A stretch of DNA of 64,000 bases from Auricularia sp. M13 (GCA_037042915.1 CM073196.1:1178001-1242000), one strand, 5' to 3'; positions 25,045 to 36,476 are shown, counted from the first letter of the stretch. Notes: a model not told the origin generated them from the letters alone. Translations and numbers: made by a program.

Positions 25045-26043
25045 TCAGGACGTATGGCACGACCACGGGACGCCGGAGCGGTGGCGCGAGGTGTTGGACA
25101 CGAACGAGAGTGTTGCGAGCTCGGCAGCGGTAGGCCCGAGCTGACGGAGGATGCGTAGGAAGTGAAAACGGACGACATACAGGGTTCGTGGCGGAGGCCG
25201 CGACGAGCACCACAATCGAGCTGCCGGTGCGGGAAAGGCTGGTCTGAGAAGCTCGACGAGGCGAGCATGTGTGAGCGGCGGGCCGGTGGGCTCGACGGTC
25301 ACCGAGTCCAGCAGCATCCGCAGCTCCGTAGAGTTGAGCGTGCTCGCCTGCAACAGCTGCATCGCCGCGCAGTCCTTCGCACAGCCCCGGAGCGTCTGTG
25401 CATCCTGGACGAAAACGCTGCGCAACCGCCTCTTGAGTGCAGTCAGGCGGCGCGAGGCGTTGTAGCACATGCCAAGGAGATGCAGCGCGCTGGAACGCAC
25501 GCCACTCCGCGCCGCTGTAATCGATCTGCAGCTCGAGGTTGTCGATAGCGGGCACCCCGGCCGATGTGGCGGGTGCTGGTAGCAGCGCACCGTCGGAGCA
25601 AGCTTCGAACTGCACCTCGAACGCGCGCAGCAGCGCAGGGAAGCCCAGCCCGTGAATGAGCGTGATGCACCGGCCGAGCGCGTTCTCATGCGTGTGGAAC
25701 GCATCGTATAGCCGCTCCCTCAGTTGCGCCGCGCTGCTGGATCGGCGAGGCATGAGGAGAGGAGAGGATAGGATAGGAGAAGATGGCTGCGGTGCTCGTC
25801 ATTCTGTGTACCGGCGCGGCGTACGCGGCGTCGGCGAGCAGCGCGACGACCTCAGACTGGTGCGTGGTCTAGGACTCGGCCTCGCGCAGGATTTTTCGGA
25901 CGGCCTCCATGCGGCATTGATGGTGTGCGGCGCATTCGAGTTGGTCGAGCGCGGCGAGCCGCGGCCGTGGCAGGCTCGAGCGCGCCCCGCAGGCCGGCGA
26001 CCGAGGCGTGCAGCTCCAGCGCAGAGTCGCGCATGAACAGCAC
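25045..26043 (-). pseudogene. Frame-disrupted helical-protein gene, unknown family
   Basis: Reading the minus strand, plausible protein runs as MLFMRDSALELHASVAGLRG (from 26043), then ALDQLECAAHHQCRMEAVRK, then MPRRSSSAAQLRERLYDAFH (25753). It continues GRCITLIHGLGFPALLRAFE, then CYNASRRLTALKRRLRSVFV, ending near 25045. The pieces lie in different frames; the change near 25470 falls within a few bases and leaves no room for an intron. This is either a decaying host gene or assembly errors. The content is helical and Leu/Ala-rich, with no known domain. Confidence 0.4.
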
Positions 26044-26909
26044 ATCACGCCCTTGTCGTCCCTCGTCCCAGGGCGCAGAACACGGAGACGAAGGGATAAG
26101 AGAGCGCCAAGAGCCAAGCTCGTATTACCCAGCCGGCTTGTACCTACTCATGAATCTATAGATAGAAAAGCAACACATTTTGAATCCGAGATCCGACGTT
26201 TGAAGTCCTAAGCGCCCGCTCGCAGCTTGGCGGGCAGTTCCGCCGTTGTGCTCTTAAAACGGCTGGCGAATTTGCCCATAGAAGGAAGATGTAATAGCAG
26301 AAGCGAGTCGTAGTAGTAGTAGTAGTATTAGTATGAACGTTTTGATTCGAGCATCGTGCGCGAAGACCAGTAAGGTTGGCTCTTAGCTCACAAAGTCCGC
26401 CTGATTTTGGCTGACACGGACTATCTTCACCAGCCGGGGGCGACCGTGCCCTTCACGCGCGACTCGACCGTCCCTTCTACATCGAGCCTTGTGCGCTCGG
26501 CGTTAACCACGTGCTGACCGTGTGTCTTCAAAGTTCAATGGTGCTGCTCGCCACGTCGGCCTAATCGCTGCGTCCGACGATGCTCACCTCGATTCCCCGT
26601 GGCCACGCATACGACAAGTCTGGGCTCTGGGAAGCGGTTACCAAGCTAGTCGACCTGGATGTCCTACAGCATCGGTGCGCGAGTGCCTCCAGATTCAATG
26701 GGGCTGAAAACTCTCTTTGTCAAGCGCATCCGGCGTTCTCCACGTCATGCCCAACACAAGTGCGTTTGCTGCATATACTTCCTTTGTGTCAGGCCAAGGC
26801 AGTATATGGAGGATACCAGAAAGACCATATTATTGACTGCAAGCTGCGATTCGCAGAGTTTGAGCTTCCCATTATCTTCTCTAGCATTCATTACATGCAC
26901 CATGCTCAA
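26044..26909. other. Intergenic stretch with a TAG microsatellite
   Basis: Nothing coding is supported. A (TAG)n microsatellite lies at about 26310-26333. Confidence 0.4.
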
Positions 26910-27309
26910 CTATTCAATCCCTGCGCGTAAGGCCTCTTTGCTCAGTCGATCTCTTTCCGTAGCCATCGCCGTGAGCTCAATAATTGTGGGATCCTCGTTT
27001 ATCAACTTCCATACCGCCGATGCCAGGCTACTGATGTGCCTGGAATTCGTCGAAACGTCCGGATAGTAGAGCCGAAGCCAGGGCAAATGCGACGTGATGG
27101 TGTGCTGGAGATGCCTACGCAAAGCCATGAACGGGTTCGTTGTTTTCGGCGCTTTGCTCGTCCGGCTCAACATCCTTCTCCGCTTTCGACGGTCGGTTTT
27201 CTCAGGTAAGATGCCAGTTTTAAGGCTGCGGAGCGTTTCCAACGCCACTATGGTGCAGACTCTCTCTGCTGCCGATCTGACTGCGTTCCTGACGAAGCAA
27301 TGAGTCGGT
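26910..27309 (-). CDS. HMG-box-like protein A (5' end uncertain)
   Basis: The open frame contains ERVCTIVALETLRSLKTG, a basic segment (KTDRRKRRRMLSRTSK), then TTNPFMALRRHLQHTITSHL and SSLASAVWKLINEDP. The N-P-F-M-A-L-R start and the later A.AVWKLI helix fit a divergent HMG box as in fungal mating-type and pheromone-response regulators. No ATG opens the frame; an upstream exon is likely, with an acceptor near 27309. It is a paralogue of the gene at 27414-27860, about 100 bases away and in the same orientation. Confidence 0.5.
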
Positions 27310-27413
27310 GGTAACTAGCAAGGCAAGATATCATTACCCGTGCAAGGGATTTCCTGCTTTAGGCACCAACATCTGCTCGGCAGTATGTGAAATCGAGGCG
27401 CTGTCCAGCAGGA

Positions 27414-27860
27414 TTAGTTGACGCCATGCTCATCGCAGCGCACTGACCCTAGATAGGAAGCGTCGGAAGTCAATGCGAGTGGAATCTCCTCGCATTCCCA
27501 ATTGTGTTGCCCACGCCCAGTCAATGATGCCAGGCCAATTATAATTGGATGTTTTCCAATGATTTTCCAAATCGTCCCTGCAAGACAACTGATAGTTTCC
27601 GAGCGTGCCAGTTCCGGGAAGAACGAAATAAGGTGTGGTAAATGCGATTGGATAGCGCGTTGAAAGGATATCCTGAACGCAAAGAATGCGTTGAGAGGGC
27701 GTTCTGGGACATCTGCAAGCTTTTGACCACGTCTGCGCTCGGCCGGATAGGATGGATGTGTGCGAAGGGCGCGAGCGACGTGCAGATCACGAAGTGTAGT
27801 CAGCGCGATAGATGTGCACACTGTCTCGATATGTTCCAGGCTCGAAGAAATCGAAGACAT
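27414..27860 (-). CDS. HMG-box-like protein B
   Basis: A single exon encodes 148 residues from MSSISSSLEHIETVCTSIAL. The motif RPLNAFFAFRISFQRAI is a textbook opening of a MATA-type HMG box, followed by CLAGTIWKIIGKHP for the second and third helices. It aligns with protein A along its whole length (VCTSIALTTLRDL/VCTIVALETLRSL; NAFFAFR/NPFMALR). HMG-box proteins bind the DNA minor groove and in basidiomycetes often control mating or hyphal development. The helix III region is weakly conserved, so DNA binding is not certain. Confidence 0.6.
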   Translation of the reverse strand: MSSISSSLEHIETVCTSIALTTLRDLHVARALRTHPSYPAERRRGQKLADVPERPLNAFFAFRISFQRAIQSHLPHLISFFPELARSETISCLAGTIWKIIGKHPIIIGLASLTGRGQHNWECEEIPLALTSDASYLGSVRCDEHGVN

Positions 27861-28485
27861 GAGCCTATCGTCATGTCAGTAAGTGAGAACGAAGAATGAA
27901 GCAAAATTGACTGACGAGGTGCGCTGCGATATTCTGCCGCAAGAGCATCCGTCGTTATAAGGCCAGTGAGTAGAGTGGATGTGATCTTAGAGCAGAAGGG
28001 GTGATGCATCCTAGTGTCGGTGTCACGGGCAACGCCAGGAGCGCGTAGAATGGCTGTGATCTTAGAGAGGGAGGGGCACTGCATTCCATTGTCAGTGACA
28101 CTGACATGGATTGCAAGCATGAAACATCCAACAGGCGCATCATGCCGGTCTGATCGTATGGCAGTCAAGGCCAGAGAGGCGTGGAAGAAAATATGTTTCC
28201 GGCAGTACATATTGACAGTCATGAGCAGAGCACAAGTGGACTTAGTTGTAGTCAACATGTGGCATGCAATTTACTGGAGACTAGATTAAGATGACGGTAA
28301 TACAGTTAACCCCCAGGGCGTCATAGAGTGCAAGATCAGTGAAGCATGACTAACGAGCGTTCATAAAGGCCCATGCGCTCTTCGCCCGCTCAACAGCCCG
28401 TAAAATGTCACCTGCACCTCCCATCGAGTTATCCGAGCTCAATATGTCTAAAATCCTCATCAGCCACCACTGGAAAGATTTGATA
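27861..28485. other. Intergenic stretch with a tandem duplication of about 70 bp
   Basis: Two imperfect copies of a segment containing GTGATCTTAGAG lie head to tail at about 27970-28105. No gene is supported. Confidence 0.4.
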
Positions 28486-29815
28486 TTAACCGACGTCCCA
28501 AAAAAACAAGGATGAAAGACTCACCCCAACAACGGGGTTCATGTCCTCTACGGGTGTGCGACCCAACGTCGCAATCACAATGTGGACCCAGACCTGCGCG
28601 TCCGAACGAGAACCATGCGCGTAATGCAATAGTGCTAACGCCGTGGCCGCCACGACCGTGGTTGAAGAACACTTGGTCAAAGATAATAAAAATCCAAGTG
28701 ATTCCGTCGCCGTCCGGATCAAAGTCCAAAAGCCCGGACTTGGATGCTGGCGAGCGAATTCTGAGTCTGAGGGTCGACTGTCAGTCAAAGATAATGACCC
28801 ATTACGGAGCTCACCTCGCATCAGCCGGCATGCCGTAGCAGCAAGGCGGAGTACATGTTCCTCCATTGTCAACTGGCAACGCATATTGAGGATCTGCTGT
28901 TTCCCTAACAAGAACGGTATCGAAACAACCTCAGTATCGCCAAGGTCACCAACCACAGGAGCCCAGGCGCGCTCCGCGCGCCAGATCATTCTCCATGTCT
29001 CCCGCATCCCTACAATTTCGTTCATCTCTTCAGAAAGACCTAGTCCACTGGAACGCGCAATGTGCAGCGCGCCGCCGAGGTGCCGTTGCCCCTCAACAAA
29101 GCGGCCCGCAACAAAGGCGAGGATGGCAAGGATGACAGTTGCCTGGAGATCCAGCAGAACCAACCCATGCCGATGATACCCGGAAAAGGACAGGGCGACG
29201 CCGGCTCGTTGGAGGAAAACATGCTCATAGACAGACATACGGTCGCCAGGGCTGGCCAACGCGCAGGCCGCGGCGCATGCAGCTTCCTGAAGTGGACCAC
29301 TGCCTTGACCACGTTCGAGTAGAGAGATGCTGCTGCTGGGAAGGGCAAACTGTGTAGAGGCAATACTCGCAAACATGCTGATGCTATCGGGTGAAGGAGG
29401 GGTAACAATCAGCAGATGTCATAAGAATCGATCAAGAAACGTACAGGCGATGCAGGATATGAGAGGGGATCGAGCTCTCTAGCGAAAACACACCTCCGCC
29501 TCTGAGAACACTATCTTGCGATGGCGCAGTCTGGCTCGGAGTCTCTGTGAGGACGGTGGGACGGTGGTCATCCGAACAACTCATGGGCACATTGGAAAGG
29601 TGGGCCAGAGCCAGCTCTGCTTGGCCTCCGTGGAAAGAATCACTGGACACTGGCAGGTCATTCATTGGCTGTGTGCCGCCAGATATGAGGGGGGTCGGTC
29701 CCAAATTGTAATTTGGGCCATTTGTCGCGGAAGAAGTAGCCACAAGCACAGTCGGATGCTCGCGCGTCGCGCGATTAGCGTCCTCAGGATGGTAAAGGTC
29801 GCTGGGGCATGGCAC
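28486..29815 (-). CDS. Fungal transcription-factor-like protein (middle homology region)
   Basis: Exons 29815-29445, 29383-28815 and 28766-28486 sum to 1221 nt. The protein contains SIPSHILHRLISMFASIAS, then the AACAAACALASPGDR and FVEGQRHLGGALHIARSSGL helices, then RETWRMIWRAERAWAPVVGD. This order resembles the fungal-specific transcription factor domain of zinc-cluster regulators. No Zn2Cys6 motif is seen, and the first frame opens with GTG, so one or more 5' exons (perhaps with the zinc cluster) are missing from this model. The 48-nt segment at 28767-28814 could also be read through in frame. Confidence 0.55.
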
Positions 29816-30145
29816 ATGCCCCCCCTCATTGCCCCCACAACCACGAATGTCGCCCTCGCACGTATAATGTCCGACGTGGGGTGAGACGGCGTTCCAGTTC
29901 TACGCTTGCGTTAGGAAGGCGTCGAGGACGCGCAGATCCGCACCACGTTTTCGCGAAGGCCATTCATGCCGTGGGGAAGCTGAAAAGGGGGGAGAGCCGA
30001 CGCCTTCGTAATTTCGACCATATCATCACTTGTAGAACTTGGGGGTTGAGGGGATACACTGAAAGTAGAGAACATTGGAATGGGGGCAGAGAATAAACAG
30101 ACGTCTGTAATTTAAGGTCACAGGAGGCCGGCAGCAAAATTACTG
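29816..30145. other. Possible 5' exons of the regulator-like gene
   Basis: A minus-strand frame with SDDMVEITKASALPPFQLPH (about 30050-29990) is open, but I found no clear link to the gene at 28486-29815. Confidence 0.2.
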
Positions 30146-30640
30146 TCAACAAAGCCATGGGGCGTTTGGGCAAAGACCGGTCACAGCTGGGTGTGACAGC
30201 TCAGCTTTGCGAAAAGATGGATGATACGAACACCAGAAAACCAGGCCGCGGCGTACACGACCAGCCCGGAAAGAGGCGACGATGAAGATGACCTCGACGG
30301 TGTCACGAGCATGGTGCGTGTCCTTCATGGACGTGCTGTCGGAGAAAAGTCGTGAGTACGATATACAGACAACAAAGGAAAAACTGGTGTACCAGAGCGC
30401 CTGAGCGAGCGACGACGCGACAACGAGTATCCCGGCCAGAACGTCGGCGGGTTCGCGCTGTGTGGTGGGCTCATTATCGAAGAAGCGATTATGGTCGGGT
30501 ATGAGGACAGTGTACTTGCGAAAACAATATTTGGGCGTCTCAAGCAGCATGAGCTGGCCAGAGAGAGCATAGACTTGGGCTGAAGTCGAGATCATGAGGG
30601 CGAAGATGGAGCGGGCGATGAGCGTAGTCAGAGCATCGCC
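30146..30640 (-). CDS. Low-coordinate (3') end of array block 1, hydrophobic exons
   Basis: The minus strand reads FHILGDALTTLIARSIFALM, then possible exons with YCFRKYTVLIPDHNRFFDNE and LAGILVVASSLAQALWYTSF. The hydrophobic segments could be membrane helices. FHILGDALTTLIARSIFALM aligns loosely with the consensus of the array exons (LGDAHVVLRVAAVTD), so this is probably the last part of the array gene or its ancestor. Exon limits are uncertain. Confidence 0.35.
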   Translation of the reverse strand, partial: GDALTTLIARSIFALMISTSAQVYALSGQLMLLETPKYCFRKYTVLIPDHNRFFDNEPTTQREPADVLAGILVVASSLAQALWYTSFSFVVCISYSRLFSDSTSMKDTHHARDTVEVIFIVASFRAGRVRRGLVFWCSYHPSFRKAELSHPAVTGLCPNAPWLC

Positions 30641-33600
30641 GAGAATGTGGAACAGCGGGCAGAAAGTAGGATATAAGTATAAGAGGATAATCCGGGCTCA
30701 CCGATGCAGGCTGAGCAGTCGATCGACGGCGAGCAGGACGACGTGGACGCAGCCTAGATCTCGAAGCAAGCTCGCGAACTTGGTGCTGCTGTGGAAATGG
30801 GTAATGAGGGTGTAATGTGCTTGATGAGGATAATCTGGACACAGCAGTGCAGTCTGAGCCGACGGCGACGAGCAGGACAGCTTGGTGCCACCCAGACCGC
30901 AGAGCATCCTCGATAACACGCCACAGCTGTCAATAACACATAGTGAGCGCGGATTCCTCGCAAGGAGGGTAATATGGGCGTACCGTTCCGGTTCAAGCCG
31001 CCGGCGATGAGCACAACGAGAAAGACACGGCGCTGCCTAGATCGCAGAGCGCTACAGCGGTATTAGCAGAGGGTTGGCGCATTATGCTGGCAATCAGGAA
31101 AAGGCGACAAGCAGGACGATCCGGGGGTCGCCCAGATCGCAGGGCATCGTAGGCTTCGAATGACAAGCGAGCGGTGAGTTCGCCATCCGCCCGATGAGGA
31201 TAGTGTGAGGGTACCGGTGCAGTCTGAGCTTCAGGCGACGGGAAGAACGCCCTGAGTGTTCCTGCGCGCCCGCCGACGACAGCGAGCTGGAAAAGCCACG
31301 TCCTGCAGGCCATCCGCATGTGCTTCGAGATCCTCGAGCTCATGGCCCCGTGACGCAGAGCTGCGCTGAGAACGTGGGATTCCTATCATGCAGAGAGGTG
31401 AGCAGGCTATTCACGTAAGAAGCATACTCCTGGCGTACCGATGTAACAGGAGCCAGCGAAAACAAGCACAACGACGTGGGCGTCGCCCAGAACGCAGATT
31501 GTGGTCGATAACGAGAGGCTGCTACCGCGGGGAGCAGGGAGCAGTGAGCGTGCTATCCGCGCAATGAGGATAAGCTGTCTTCACCATAAGGATTGGTTGG
31601 GCGTATCGAAAGAAGTCGAGGCGGCGGCGACGGGTAGACCAACCGCAGCGTCGCCCAAATCGCATAGCGTGGTGGAGAACGAGGGGGGCTGCCGTCGCAA
31701 CGGAGGTTCAGCATACTACCAGCGAAAGCAGCATAAGCCGGACCTATCGATGGGGTCGACGCCGGCGGCGACGCCAGAGCGACCGGGTCTTCGCCCACAG
31801 GGCAGAGCATCGTCCAGAACGTGCGGGCGCTGCCGCAGCCAACAGTGAGCACATTATGCGCGTAATGAGCATAATCCGGACTTGCCGATGGGGTCAGTAA
31901 CGGCGGCGACGATCAGAACAACCTCGGCTGTCGCGCAGAACGCAGAGATTCGTTGAGAACACGGGGCTACTGTCGCAACGGACCGTCAGCACGATAACCG
32001 CAGCAACCGATGGGGTCTGTGGCGGCGGCGGCGCGCACCTGGGTAGCGCCCAGATCATAGAGCTTCGCGGACGACGTGGTACCCTGTCAGCAAACGCAGT
32101 GAGCACAGTATGCGCGCAATGAGAATAAGTGGGGCTTACCGACGGTGTCTGTGACCGCGGCGATGTGCAAGGACGTCCCGGGCGTCACCTAGATCGCAGG
32201 GCTTCGTCGAGACCACGGGGCTACTGTCGCAAAGGACGGTCAGATCATTATCGGTGCGGTGAGCATAAGGCGGACTTACCGGTGGCTCTGTAACGGCGGT
32301 GACACGCAGAACGACGTGGGGGTCGCCTGGTTTGTAGATTAATCTCGTGAAGGAGCCGCTGTTGCTGAACCGGGCAGTTAGTGCATGATGCTCGCGGTAA
32401 AGACAACGCGGGCTTACCGATAAAGTCTGTGACGGCAGGGGCGACGCGCAGAACGACCTGGGCGTTGCCCATACCGCCGAACATCGTCAGCAACGTGCGG
32501 CTACCGTCGCAGACAGCAGTGAGCACAGTACCCGCGCACTGAAAATACCTGGGACGTACCGAGGATGTCTGTGATGGTGGCGACGCGCAGAACGACGTGG
32601 GCGTCTCGCAGATGGCAGAGATTCCTCGAGAACGCGGGGCTGCTGCCGCAAAGGACGGTCAGAACATTATCGGCGCAATGAGCTTAAGGCGGCCTTACCG
32701 GTGGCTCTGTGACGGCGGTGACGCGCAGAATGACCTGGGCGTCGCCCAGACCGGAGAGCGTCGTCGAGGATCTGGGGCTGCATTCGCGGCGAGTAGTGAG
32801 CGGGATATCTTCACTATGAGGACTAATCGGGCGTACCGATGCTACCCAAGACGGCAGCGACGGGTAGGCTAACCGCGGCGTCACAAAGGTCACAGAGCTT
32901 GGAGAACTAGGGGCTGCCGTCGCAATGGAGGTTCAACATATGACCAGCATAAGCAGCATAAGCCGGACGTACCAATAGGGCCGACGGCGGCAGCGACGGG
33001 CGGACGACCGGGGCGTCGCCCACAACGCAGAATCGTCCAGAACGTGCGGCCACTGCCGTGGCCAGCAATGAGCACATTATGCACGCAGTGAGCATAATGC
33101 GGACTTACCGACGGTGTCTGTGACGGCGGCGATGCGCAGGACGTCCCGGGCATCACTTAGATCGCAAAGCTTCGTCGAGAACACGGGGCTGTTGTCGCAA
33201 AGGACGTCAGAATATTATCGGCGCAACGAGCATAAGACGGCCTTACCGGTGGCTCTGTGACTGCGACGACGCGCAGAACGACGTCAGCGTCGCAGAGACC
33301 GCAGAGCTTCGTCGAGAACGCGGGGTTGCTGACGCAACGGACAGTCAGCACGAAGCCCGGAGCAGAAGTCAGGCACGGGCTTACCGAGGCTGTCTGTGAC
33401 GGCGGCGACGCACAGAGCGACGTGGGGGTCGCAGATTTATCTCGTGAAGCTGCTGCTGCTGCTGTACCGGGCAGTTAGTGCATTATCCTCGCGATAAGCA
33501 CAACGCGGGCTTACCGATAGAGTCTGTGACGGCGGCGACGCACAGAGCGACGTGGGGGTCGCAGATTGATCTCGTGAAGCTGCTGCTGTTGCTGTACCGG

Positions 33601-34620
33601 GCAGTTAGTGCATTATCGTCGCGATAAAGACAACGCGATCTTACCGATAGAGTCTGTGACGGCGGCGACGCGCAGTACGACCTGAGCGTTGCCCAGACCG
33701 CCGAACATCGTCTGAACGCGTGCGTCTGCCGTTGCGGCCAGCAGTGAGTACATTATCCGCGCTATGAGAATACCTGGGACGTACCGAGGCTGTCTGTGAC
33801 GGCGGCGACGCGCAGAACGACGTGGGGGTCGCAGATTAATCTCGTGAAGCTGCTGCTGTTGCTGTACCGGGCAGTTAGTGCATTATCGTCGCGATAAAGA
33901 CAACGCGATCTTACCGATAGAGTCTGTGACGGCGGCGACGCGCAGTACGACCTGAGCGTTGCCCAGACCGCCGAACATCGTCTGGAACGTGCGTCTGCCG
34001 TTGCGGCCAGCAGTGAGTACATTATCCGCGCTATGAGAATACCTGGGACGTACCGAGGCTGTCTGTGACGGCGGCGACGCACAGAGCGACGTGGGGGTCG
34101 CAGATTTATCTCGTGAAGCTGCTGCTGCTGCTGTACCGGGCAGTTAGTGCATTATCCTCGCGATAAGCACCACGCGGGCTTACCGATAGTCTGTGACGGC
34201 GGCGACGCGCAGGACGACCTGAGCGTTGCCCAGACCGCCGAACATCGTCTGGAACGTGCGTCTGCCGTTGCGGCCAGCAGTGAGTACATTATCCGCGCTA
34301 TGAGAATACCTGGGACGTACCGAGGCTGTCTGTGACGGCGGCGACGCGCAGAACGACCTGGGCGTCGCCCAGATCGCAGAGCTTCGCCGAGAACGCGGGG
34401 CTGCTCTCGCAAAGGACGCTCAGCACGATACCCGCAGCATGGAGCACGCCTGGGCTTACCGTGCGGCGCCCATGAGCGTCGACGAGCTGTAACCGGTGGC
34501 CGGTGGCCGCTGATCAATGCCGCTCTGCTGCGAGCGCCCACTCTTCGCTGGACCTGCACTGTACATCGGCGCCGGTGAGCACAGGAGCCGCGAGCACAGA
34601 AGGCTTACCGCTCTCTCCTG
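30641..34620 (-). repeat. Exon-intron tandem array, block 1 (about 26 units)
   Basis: Units of about 130-140 bp follow each other head to tail. On the minus strand each unit ends an exon at (ATC/CTC)G before GTAAG or GTACG. The intron is about 50 nt with CACTAAC or ACTCACTG as branch site and a CAG acceptor; the next exon follows. Exons encode variants of LCDLGDAHVVLRVAAVTD. Common exon lengths are 74, 80 and 83 nt. Units near 33.4-34.4 kb are almost identical; those near 30.7-31.6 kb are strongly diverged (for example STKFASLLRDLGCVHVVLLA). No full-length frame is maintained across units. Confidence 0.8.
32567..33460 (-). repeat. Segment of block 1 nearly identical to 62241-63134
   Basis: Corresponding landmarks are offset by a constant 29,674 bases over about 0.9 kb with few differences. 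This shows recent copying between array blocks 1 and 4. Confidence 0.85.
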
Positions 34621-35310
34621 CGCAGCGGCCATCGCACGCACGGCCGCCAGCGACCGCCTGTGACCGGTGCTGGGGCCGCATGGACGCCGGGTACGCGTTG
34701 CCGGTGATGCAAGCTGTCAGGACGTCCCCGTTCCGCGCCGCTCACGGGCGCAGTGTGCGCCTCGTCGTCGACCACGGGTCCGCAGCGGCGCCGGCGCGAC
34801 TGGGCGCGATCAGAGCCAGTTAGATGCTCTGGACAATGGTTCAGCTCAGTCGGGCGCAGCGCGTAGAGCAGCGTACGCACAGTCTGGTCCAGGGGCCCGA
34901 TGGCTCATCGATCCGCCGTCGTATCGTCAAGGCTCGAGCCTGGCAGCATGAGCCAGCTCAGAGCCTGGTCGGATCTCGGATACGCGTGACCGGCGCTTCC
35001 CGGTTGCTTCCAGTTCCACGAGCGCGAGCGCCCACCCTCTGCGCAGGGGGAAAAATCCTGCTTCCTCCTCCCCATTTCTCGCCATCCCACTGCACTTTTG
35101 CCCGACAGTCTGCGGGCTCCGTTGCATTTCCTCGCTCACGCTCGCTGGGCCCCGCCGTCTCGTGGCCTCCATCCACTTCGGCTCGCCCCGGACTCAACCG
35201 CGATAATTGCGCAGCGTGACCTCAGCGTCCGCCGCGATAGGAAATCGCACCTCCGTCCCCATTTAGTTTAGATAGCCTTGCAGGGCTCATGCAGGGTCGC
35301 GATCCGTGCA
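34440..35310 (-). repeat. 5' module of the arrays, copy 1
   Basis: The module lies at the high-coordinate end of array block 1 and recurs at 42640, 50360 and 63450. On the minus strand it has a donor at 34605 (GTAAGCC), an acceptor at about 34562 and a further donor before the first array unit near 34457. It therefore looks like the 5' exons of the array gene. One frame reads AMAAAQERA then VQVQRRVGARSRAALISGHR. No start codon or domain can be fixed. Copies 1 and 3 match to about 35310/51228. Confidence 0.7.
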
Positions 35311-35719
35311 ATTTGTCACCTCACTGGGATCTACACATCGTGTTTCTCAATGGAGTACCCCTCACGTGTACACCCCCAGGGCGATGGCTCTTCCGCGCTG
35401 CGTTTCTCAGCATCTCTATCGCTTTCATACAATCTCCCGTCGTCGACCCAGTTGATCCCCTTGTCATTTATCCCGCTCATCATCATGTTGCCTTCGCTTT
35501 CTTTTCGCCCGCCTCCCCCGTCATTTTGTTATTCCCCCTTGTCAGTCATTAGCTAATACAATATCTGCACTTTTTACTATATTCAGCGGTCACACATTAG
35601 ACACAGGCTGCGGGGCTCTCGACGACATGAGTTACGCGACTCGATTCGCAAATCGGCATTCTGATATGCCTCTGATGAATATCAGATTGGACATGCGACA
35701 CGCACGGACGTGACCTACC
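35311..35719. other. Stretch without a supported gene
   Basis: T/C-rich sequence on the plus strand with short open frames only; nothing is recognised. Confidence 0.3.
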
Positions 35720-36470
35720 TCAGGCCAGGGGGTTCGTTTCGTTGCGGGATTTTGACTTGAGATAGTAGTTGCTGATGCCGTCCTCGATGCAGAACATATT
35801 GCTGACCCAATCGTTGTATGCGTTATGTTTGCGAATCCAGTGGATGCCAAGTATAAGATCAATCTGACCCGGCATGTCCGCGACAGCAGTAGCGACGACG
35901 TCTTGTATCAGACCGTTGAAGTCGACAGTGAACCGGACCTCCGAAAGTGTGCAAGCAGTGCCAGCGACGGGAGACGCAAGATATGGGTATCGCTGTACCA
36001 CAGCTCCGACGCGCTGTGCTGCAGGTAGCGAGATGAAGTTCTGCACTTGGAACGTGTCTGGGCAGACAGACAATGGTTGGCCGCCCGCGGTCGCCCAGTA
36101 TGTGACGGTATCCAGGAAATCGACTCTCGCGATGACGCCCTCCGCATCTGGGGTGAGTTGATGGCGATCCTCGTCCGGCGAAGATACGCATGATGTAGGC
36201 AACATCTCGTCGTGGTCGATGTCGGCGACATCGGAAGGAGATCCCGTTGCCGCAGCCGAAATCGGGGAGACGGCGCGCGCGCGAAGCAGACAGGGTACAG
36301 GGGGAGTGGCTGACCTGGTATGAAGAAAATCCCAGGTCTGCGAGACGGCACCAGCCTCGGGTGAATGTACCAAGGATATCGACGCCGGCTCGGCGGCGGG
36401 CGAAAGACCAGGGTCTGGCATTGATCTTGGCGAACCAACACCTTGAGATTATTCCCAAGGGACAACTTGG
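35720..36470 (-). mobile_element. Ty3/gypsy-type retrotransposon fragment (retropepsin region)
   Basis: A fossil fragment of an LTR retrotransposon. The minus strand carries a retropepsin-like end (IDLILGIHWIRKHNAYNDW, compare the family motif LGMDWLRxHN) preceded by a low-complexity part. No reverse transcriptase, integrase or LTR is seen nearby, so it is a lone, incomplete piece. Age cannot be judged without LTRs. Confidence 0.6.
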
Positions 36471-36476
36471 CAAGGC

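Noticed and set aside
29815-30120. A Zn2Cys6 cluster upstream of the regulator-like gene
   Set aside because: No CxxCRxxKxKC-type pattern was found on the minus strand in this stretch.
32597-32872. Plus-strand open frames across the array units
   Set aside because: Splice signals and hydrophobic 3' exons are on the minus strand; the plus-strand frames appear because the units are GC-rich and lack stops in most frames.
30641-34620. CRISPR-like or satellite interpretation of the arrays
   Set aside because: The unit has no constant repeat/variable spacer pattern and keeps spliceosomal donor, branch and acceptor signals; the organism is also a eukaryote.
35720-36470. A complete LTR retrotransposon
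   Set aside because: Only the retropepsin-region piece is recognisable; no LTR pair, reverse transcriptase or integrase is seen nearby.
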